Shown: positions 58,968 to 64,000 of the stretch, one piece after another | Numbering within the stretch: the stretch's first letter is position 1 | Layout: every line of letters starts with the position of its first letter | Assembly: GCF_024137965.1 (NCBI RefSeq) | Contig: NZ_CP099975.1 | Span: 3,782,001-3,846,000 of the forward strand | DNA from: Halomonas sp. Y3 | GTDB taxonomy: Bacteria > Pseudomonadota > Gammaproteobacteria > Pseudomonadales > Halomonadaceae | Length of the DNA: 64,000 bases | Reading direction: 5' to 3' | Notes under the pieces: model-generated | Told to the model about the DNA's origin: nothing | The model's database searches: none | The model's input: only the letters and a program-made list of their open reading frames with translations | Made by a program: the position numbers and the translations under genes

Positions 58968-61505
58968 ATGCTGACTGTGCTGGCGACCCTGCTCTCCCAC
59001 TATCGGCGCCACCCGGGGCAGCTCGCCATGCTGCTGCTGGGGCTCTGGGTGGCCAGCGCCCTGTGGAGCGGCGTCCAGGCCATCAACGCCTCGGCCCGGG
59101 ACAGCTACGCCCGGGCCGAGGCGCTCTTCTCCACCGACCTGGATCGCCTGGAGCGCCGCGACGGCGAGGCGCTGACCCGAGACGACTACCTCGCCCTGCG
59201 CCGGGCCGGCCTGCCCCTCTCCCCGCTGCTGGAGGGGGAGCTTGCGGCCCCGGACGGCACCCGCCTGACGGTCATCGGCATCGACCCGCTCACCCTGCCC
59301 GGCAGCAGCATCTTCGCCACCGCCGGCGGCACCGCGGCAACGGGCACGGGCGATGTCACCGACTTTCTGACGCCCCCCTGGCAGACGCAGCTGGCCCCCG
59401 ACAGCCTGGCCGCTCTGGAAGTGGCGCCCCGGGAGGCGCCGGGCGCCACTCCCCTCCTGGCCGACGGCCAGCGCCTGCCGCCGCTGATTCTCGCCCCCGC
59501 CCTGCCGCCGGATACCCTGGTGATGGATATCGCCGCCGCCGCGGCCCTGCTGGCAGGCAGCGGAGAGATAAAGAGCGGCGAGCGTATCACCCGGCTGGTG
59601 GCCGCGCCGGGCGCCCTGGCCGAGGCGCCGGCGGGATATGCCCTGACCCGGGCCGAGACGCTGGTTTCTCCCGGCCAGCTCACCGAAAGCTTTCACCTCA
59701 ACCTCACCGCCCTGGCTCTGCTGTCGCTGATCGTCGGGCTCTTTATCGTTCAGGCGGCGCTGGGCCTGGCCCTGGAGCAGCGCCTGGGGGTACTGCGCAC
59801 CCTGCGCGCCTTGGGGGTCTCCGGCCGCGCCCTGGTGGCGGCCCTGGCCCTGGAGCTTGCCCTGCTCGGTATCATCGGCGCCCTGGCCGGCATCGCCAGC
59901 GGCGTCTGGCTGGCCCGCGCGCTGCTGCCCGACGTGGCCGCCACCCTGGGCAGCCTCTACGGCGCCGGGGTCGGCGCCGAGCTGCGCCTGCCCTGGCACT
60001 ACTGGGTCGGCGGTCTGGCGGTGACCCTGGGCGGGCTGCTGCTGGCCGGCAGCGGCGTGCTGTGGCGCGCCTCGCGGCTCAGCGTGCTGGGGCTGGGACA
60101 GGCCCGGGCGTGGCGGGTCGGCTTCCGCCGCCAGCTCGGCGCCATGGCCATCACCGGCACGGTCGCGGCGCTGGGTGGCCTGGCCCTGGCGGCCTGGCTT
60201 GCCTCCCAGCCGCCGGGGGAGGGGCTGGTGGCCGGCTTTGCCCTGGTCGGCGCCATGCTGATGGCCAGCGCCCTCTGGCTGCCGCCGCTGCTCGGTCTCG
60301 CCCTGGCCGGGCTGACCCGCCTGCTGCGCCGCCGCCCCCTGGCCCAGTGGGCCCTGGCCGACCTGCAGCTGCAGCTGCCGCGGCTGTCGCTTGCCATGAT
60401 GGCGCTGCTGATCGCCCTCTCCGCCAACCTCGGCGTCAGCAGCATGGTGGGGGGCTTTCGCCTTACCTTCCTGGAGTGGCTGGATCAGCGCCTGGCCGCC
60501 GAGCTCTACCTGCGCCCCCCGGCGGAGCAGTTCGAGGCCATCGACGCCTGGCTGGCCGAACAGCCGGACGTCGCCGAGCGTCTCGCCACCGCGCGCAGCG
60601 ACGCCCAGCTGCTGGCCGTCGCGCCCGGCGGCGGAGAGGCGGATACTGCGGTGCAGCGCCCGGTCTCCGTCTACGGCATCACCCCCGGCGCCACCCTGAC
60701 GCCCCGCTGGCCCCTGGCGGGGCCCCAGGGCAGCCGGGAGACGGCCTGGGAGGCCTTTGGCCGCGGCGATATCTTCATCAACGAGCAGCTGGCCGTGGCC
60801 GAGGGCATCAGCCCCGGCGACCGGCTGCGCCTGAGCTCCCCCCGGGGCGAGATCACGCTGGCGGTTGCCGCCGTCTACCCGGACTACGGCAATCCCAGGG
60901 GGCAGGTGCTGATGGCCACCTCCTATCTCACCGAGCGCTTCGCCGCGCCGCCGGGCTCGCTGGGGATCGCCCTGGCGCCCGGCGCCGATGCCGCGGCGCT
61001 CTCTGCCCGGCTGCTCGACGCCTTCGACCTGCCCCGGGACAGCCTGATCGACCAGGAGGGCGTGAAACGCATCGCCACCGAGATCTTCGAACGCACCTTC
61101 ACCATCACCCGAGCGCTCAACGCCCTGACCCTGGGGGTGGCCGCTCTCGCGCTGCTGGCCAGCCTGCTGGCCCAGGCCAGCGAGCGGCGCCGGCGGCTGG
61201 CGCCGCTCTGGGCACTCGGCGTTCCCCGAACGCGTCTGGGCCGGATCCAGCTCGCCCAGCTGGGCGGAACGGCCCTGGCGGTGGGCCTTGTCGCGGTGCC
61301 GCTGGGCATCGCCATCACCTGGGGGCTGGTGGCGGTGATCAACGTGGCGGCCTTCGGCTGGCGCCTGCCGCTACACCTCTTCCCCGGCGAGATCCTGCTG
61401 ACCCTGGCCACCGCCGTGGGCGTGGCCCTGATTGCGGCTGCGCTGCCGGCGGTGCGGCTGTGGCGCACCCCGCCCCGGGACCTGCTCGCCGAGGAGGCTG
61501 CCTGA
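58968..61505 (+). CDS. FtsX-family ABC permease (partner of the ATPase at 37532)
   Basis: An 845-residue permease with the MacB/FtsX architecture: a first helix (GQLAMLLLGLWVASALWSGV), a periplasmic domain, FtsX-type helices ('GLFIVQAALGLALEQRLGVL', 'LLASLLAQASERRRRLAPLW') and a second duplicated unit. It has no ATPase upstream. The ATG directly follows the island edge. The stop overlaps the next start as TGATG. Confidence 0.9.
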   Translation: MLTVLATLLSHYRRHPGQLAMLLLGLWVASALWSGVQAINASARDSYARAEALFSTDLDRLERRDGEALTRDDYLALRRAGLPLSPLLEGELAAPDGTRLTVIGIDPLTLPGSSIFATAGGTAATGTGDVTDFLTPPWQTQLAPDSLAALEVAPREAPGATPLLADGQRLPPLILAPALPPDTLVMDIAAAAALLAGSGEIKSGERITRLVAAPGALAEAPAGYALTRAETLVSPGQLTESFHLNLTALALLSLIVGLFIVQAALGLALEQRLGVLRTLRALGVSGRALVAALALELALLGIIGALAGIASGVWLARALLPDVAATLGSLYGAGVGAELRLPWHYWVGGLAVTLGGLLLAGSGVLWRASRLSVLGLGQARAWRVGFRRQLGAMAITGTVAALGGLALAAWLASQPPGEGLVAGFALVGAMLMASALWLPPLLGLALAGLTRLLRRRPLAQWALADLQLQLPRLSLAMMALLIALSANLGVSSMVGGFRLTFLEWLDQRLAAELYLRPPAEQFEAIDAWLAEQPDVAERLATARSDAQLLAVAPGGGEADTAVQRPVSVYGITPGATLTPRWPLAGPQGSRETAWEAFGRGDIFINEQLAVAEGISPGDRLRLSSPRGEITLAVAAVYPDYGNPRGQVLMATSYLTERFAAPPGSLGIALAPGADAAALSARLLDAFDLPRDSLIDQEGVKRIATEIFERTFTITRALNALTLGVAALALLASLLAQASERRRRLAPLWALGVPRTRLGRIQLAQLGGTALAVGLVAVPLGIAITWGLVAVINVAAFGWRLPLHLFPGEILLTLATAVGVALIAAALPAVRLWRTPPRDLLAEEAA

Positions 61506-62659
61506 TGCGCCCCCTCCTGTCTTGCCGACTTGCCGCGCCGCTGCTGGCCTCGGCGCTGCTCCTGGGAGGCTGCGGCGAGGCGCCGCCGGCCCCGAGCGCC
61601 GGCTTCGCCGGCCTGGGCGAGAGCGCCGAGGGCTATACCCAGGCGCGCCCCGGCACGCCGCTGCGCTTCCCCGAGGACCACGGCGCCCACCCGGACTACC
61701 GCATCGAGTGGTGGTATCTCACCGCCAACCTGGAGGACGAGAGCGGCGAGCCCCTGGGCCTGCAGTGGACTCTCTTCCGCCAGGCCCTGATGCCCCCCGC
61801 CCAGCGCCCCGCGCCCGGCCCCTGGGTCGCCGACCAGCTGTGGATGGCGCACCTGGCAGTCTCCCGGGGAGAGCAGCACGCCGTGGCCGAGCGCTTCGCC
61901 CGCAGCCACTCCGCCGACCCGGCCGGCGGCCAGGCCGGGGCCGTGGCCCACCCCTTCCGGGCCTGGCTGGACGACTGGGAACTCGTCACCCGGGTGGAGG
62001 CGCCCGATGCCGATACCTTCGAGCGCCTTACCCTGACCGCCTTCGACGGCGAAGGGGAAGAGCGTGCCGGCTATCGCCTCGACCTCACCGCCGAGGGTCC
62101 CCTGGTGCTGCACGGTGATGCCGGCTTCAGCCAGAAATCCGCCGACGGCCAGGGCTCGATGTATGTCAGCCAGCCCTTCTGGCGGGTGGAGGGCGAGGTG
62201 GTGCTGGCAGGCGAGACTCACGAGGTGAACGGCCGGGGCTGGCTCGACCGGGAGTGGAGCAGCCAGCTGCTGGGGCCCGAGCAGGCGGGCTGGGACTGGT
62301 TCTCGCTGCACCTGGACGACGGCCACCGCCTGATGGCCTTCCAGCTGCGCGGCGGCGGCGAGGCCGGCGGCGACTACCGCTCCGGCACCTGGATCAGCCC
62401 CGAGGGAGAGCCCCGGGCGCTGGCGCCGGATGAGCTTGCCCTCACGCCGCTCGCCACCTCGAGCGTCGTCGGCCGCGAGGTGCCCACCCGCTGGCGCCTG
62501 GAAGTGCCCGCGGCGGAGCTCGACCTGATCGTCGAGGCGCCCCACGCCGAGCGCTGGATGGACACCACGGTGCCCTACTGGGAGGGGGAGGTGATCGCCC
62601 GGGGCCGCGACAGCGACAGGCGCCTGGGAATCGGCTATCTGGAGATGACGGGCTATTGA
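61505..62659 (+). CDS. AttH/CrtC-like lipoprotein (lipocalin-like)
   Basis: A 384-residue protein with a lipobox (LLASALLLGGC), so it is membrane-anchored. The mature part has the CrtC/AttH motifs 'FPEDHGAHPDYRIEWWYLT', 'HPFRAWLDDWEL' and 'GRGWLDREWSSQLL'. It forms the third gene of an ATPase-permease-AttH export set. The family is related to carotenoid hydratase folds, but its role in these operons is not settled. Confidence 0.88.
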   Translation: MRPLLSCRLAAPLLASALLLGGCGEAPPAPSAGFAGLGESAEGYTQARPGTPLRFPEDHGAHPDYRIEWWYLTANLEDESGEPLGLQWTLFRQALMPPAQRPAPGPWVADQLWMAHLAVSRGEQHAVAERFARSHSADPAGGQAGAVAHPFRAWLDDWELVTRVEAPDADTFERLTLTAFDGEGEERAGYRLDLTAEGPLVLHGDAGFSQKSADGQGSMYVSQPFWRVEGEVVLAGETHEVNGRGWLDREWSSQLLGPEQAGWDWFSLHLDDGHRLMAFQLRGGGEAGGDYRSGTWISPEGEPRALAPDELALTPLATSSVVGREVPTRWRLEVPAAELDLIVEAPHAERWMDTTVPYWEGEVIARGRDSDRRLGIGYLEMTGY

Positions 62660-62681
62660 GCCCGCCTCGCTGACGACGAAA

Positions 62682-62707
62682 GGCGCCGCTTCTGTGAGGG
62701 CGGCGCC
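62682..62707. terminator. hairpin between convergent genes
   Basis: GGCGCCGC and GCGGCGCC pair perfectly around a 10-base loop, between the lipoprotein and gloA stops. A weak T run means it is only a probable terminator. Confidence 0.55.
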
Positions 62708-62730
62708 GTCGCATCAAGCCGTGCCCGGGC

Positions 62731-63264
62731 TCAGTCGCCCAGGGCGGCCAGCCGGTCGGCCTGGACCACCTCGATCCAGTAGCCGTCGACGTCCTTCACG
62801 AACACCACGTTCTTCATCTTGCCCTGATCGGAGCGTTTGACGAACTCGACGCCGTTGGCATCGAACCAGGCCTCGGCGGCCTCCAGGTCCGGCACCGAGA
62901 AGCAGATATGGCCGAAGCCCTGAGGCTCGGCGTTGCCGTCATGGTAGGCGAAATCGGCCTGGTTCTCGGTGCCCCAGTTGTGGGTCAGCTCCAGCAGCCC
63001 CTTCTGACTGAAGGTCCAGACGGTGCGATCTCCCTCTTCTTCGGGCACCGCTTCGCCCTCCTCCAACTTGGCCAGGAAGTAGAGCGAGAAGCGCATCTCC
63101 TCGAAGTCGAGACGCCGCAGCACGCTCATGCCGAAGACCCGGGAGTAGAAGGCGAGCGCCTTCTCCGGGTCCTTCACTCGCAGCATGGTGTGGTTGAGGC
63201 GAAATCCGGCGGAATCGGCGGTGGGGGTCTGGACCCCGGGATGCTGCTCGCCCTGAAAGCTCAT
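62731..63264 (-). CDS. gloA: lactoylglutathione lyase (glyoxalase I)
   Basis: A 177-residue metalloenzyme that converts the methylglyoxal-glutathione adduct to lactoylglutathione. The metal ligands are visible: His in 'RLNHTMLRVKD', Glu in 'LLELTHNWG', His in 'GFGHICFSVPDL', and Glu in 'YWIEVVQADR'. The start at 63264 (MSFQGEQHPGVQ) was chosen for its position; a longer frame upstream has no family sequence. Confidence 0.93.
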   Translation of the reverse strand: MSFQGEQHPGVQTPTADSAGFRLNHTMLRVKDPEKALAFYSRVFGMSVLRRLDFEEMRFSLYFLAKLEEGEAVPEEEGDRTVWTFSQKGLLELTHNWGTENQADFAYHDGNAEPQGFGHICFSVPDLEAAEAWFDANGVEFVKRSDQGKMKNVVFVKDVDGYWIEVVQADRLAALGD

Positions 63265-63443
63265 GACGGCTCCTTGCTCGTGATGTGGTTCCCAGAGGAT
63301 GGGGGCAACGGGGGCCTTTTTCCAGCCCCGGGATGCTCGCCCACGGCCACCCGTCGCCTTGGGCCGAGGGCGTCGGCACCGCTTCCCCCGGCCCCTGGCA
63401 GAGGCTAATGTAGGAGGATACCCACTGCCCGGGAGCCTTCGGC

Positions 63444-63929
63444 ATGCCCACCCCGCCCGCCTGGCGCCTCTCCCTCTGCCTGCTGCTGCTGGCCCTGCTG
63501 GCCGGCTGCGCCGGCCGCGAACTCGCCGTCCATGACCCGGCCCCCGGGGAGGGCCTCTCCATGGAGCGGGCGCTGATCCTCTCCTCCGCCGAGAGCGCCC
63601 TGGGCACCCCCTACCGTTTCGGCGGCAACACACCCGACGCCCTGGACTGCTCGGGGCTGGTGGAGCTGGCCTACCGCACCGCCGGCATTCCGGTGCCGCG
63701 CACCGCCGACGACCAGTTCCGCGCGCTGCCGTCCGTGGACCGGGCCCGCCCCGGCGACCTGCTGTTCTTCGATACCGCCGGACGCGGCAAGGCGAGCCAC
63801 GTGGGCATCTACCGCGGCGACGGCCAGATGATCCACGCCCCGGGGCGCGGCCGCCGGGTGGAAACGGCGCCGGTGGAGATCGCCTACTGGCAGGAGCGCT
63901 TCCTCGGCGCGGCCGCTGCGGCCCCCTGA
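63444..63929 (+). CDS. NlpC/P60 family lipoprotein
   Basis: A 161-residue protein with a lipobox (LLALLAGC). The NlpC/P60 domain has the catalytic Cys in 'ALDCSGLVELAYR', His in 'ASHVGIYRGDGQMIHAPG', and a further His in the same segment. It is a probable cell-wall peptide hydrolase, like the Spr/MepS or YafL lipoproteins. Confidence 0.9.
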   Translation: MPTPPAWRLSLCLLLLALLAGCAGRELAVHDPAPGEGLSMERALILSSAESALGTPYRFGGNTPDALDCSGLVELAYRTAGIPVPRTADDQFRALPSVDRARPGDLLFFDTAGRGKASHVGIYRGDGQMIHAPGRGRRVETAPVEIAYWQERFLGAAAAAP

Positions 63930-63935
63930 GCCGGC

Positions 63936-64000
63936 CTATCCATCCTGCCGATCCGGCGGGCCGGCCTCGGTCAGCGGCCGCGTCGGCAGCCAGACCCTCA
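63936..64000 (-). CDS. possible C-terminus of a gene cut by the window edge
   Basis: A minus-strand frame is open from the edge to a TAG at 63938-63936, giving RVWLPTRPLTEAGPPDRQDG. It looks like the end of a real protein in this high-GC genome, but too little is present to name it. Confidence 0.35.
   Translation of the reverse strand, partial: RVWLPTRPLTEAGPPDRQDG

Noticed and set aside
38177-58981. CTGTGCT at both island edges as an attachment-site duplication
   Set aside because: Seven bases is too short to stand alone, and no integrase gene is present. It is mentioned only as a possibility.

Overview
The window looks like a chromosomal segment of a high-GC gammaproteobacterium, most likely a halophile of the Halomonas group. 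The clues are GC-rich codons, acidic proteins, a ubiquinone-pathway hydroxylase, a PhoU/Na-Pi pair, ZnuABC and FecIR-type iron control. The genus is an inference from gene content. Two blocks are foreign or rearranged: a CRISPR-Cas locus (about 9.8-24.6 kb) and a 20.8 kb island (about 38.2-58.97 kb) that contains an AT-rich gene cluster and a nest of insertion sequences.

Layout. 0-9.6 kb holds housekeeping genes: a DUF4168 protein (cut by the window edge), an acyltransferase, a secreted esterase, an MFS exporter, a methyltransferase, an aldo/keto reductase, a phosphate transporter with PhoU protein behind two Pho boxes, a ubiquinone-type hydroxylase and an exported protein. 9.8-24.5 kb is a type I-C CRISPR-Cas system on the minus strand: cas3, a mini-CRISPR module, cas5c, cas8c, a GIY-YIG gene, cas7c, cas4, cas1, an IS21-family element, cas2, leader, then 55 repeats (54 spacers). 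Single relic repeats of I-E and I-F type lie beyond the leader-distal end. 24.9-28.0 kb is a Zur-type znuCBA operon. 28.2-29.0 kb is an MNT/HEPN toxin-antitoxin pair. 29.3-37.3 kb is an acyl-CoA degradation cluster (binding protein, two acyl-CoA ligases, acyl-CoA dehydrogenase, thiolase) with an AraC-type regulator. An ABC exporter operon (ATPase, FtsX-type permease, AttH/CrtC-like lipoprotein) is split: the ATPase is at 37.5 kb and the other two genes are at 59.0-62.7 kb, with the island between them. gloA and an NlpC/P60 lipoprotein close the window.

Inside the island are an mgtE fragment, a LysR regulator divergent from five AT-rich genes (LOG, PP-loop ATPase, Nudix, PLP enzyme, EamA exporter), an IS3-family element carrying both an IS256-family and an IS110/IS1111-family element, and an iron-regulated operon (FecI, FecR, TonB receptor, a small protein, two tandem beta-propeller proteins, a lone ABC membrane domain, a BFD-like ferredoxin, an anion permease). 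Five of the last genes are joined by ATGA overlaps.

Most interesting signals. (1) Between cas3 and cas5c there is a handle-bearing pseudo-repeat, a 22-nt spacer and a second, hairpin-bearing pseudo-repeat. The spacer's first 16 nt match a site next to a TTC PAM about 260 bp away, which is the geometry of a CreTA/CreR module that reprogrammes Cascade as a repressor. (2) A GIY-YIG gene is coupled by ATGA overlaps to both cas8c and cas7c. (3) An IS21-family element sits exactly at the cas2 start codon and removes its ribosome binding site. (4) The AT-rich five-gene cluster looks like an undescribed nucleotide- or amino-acid-derived metabolite pathway with its own exporter and regulator.
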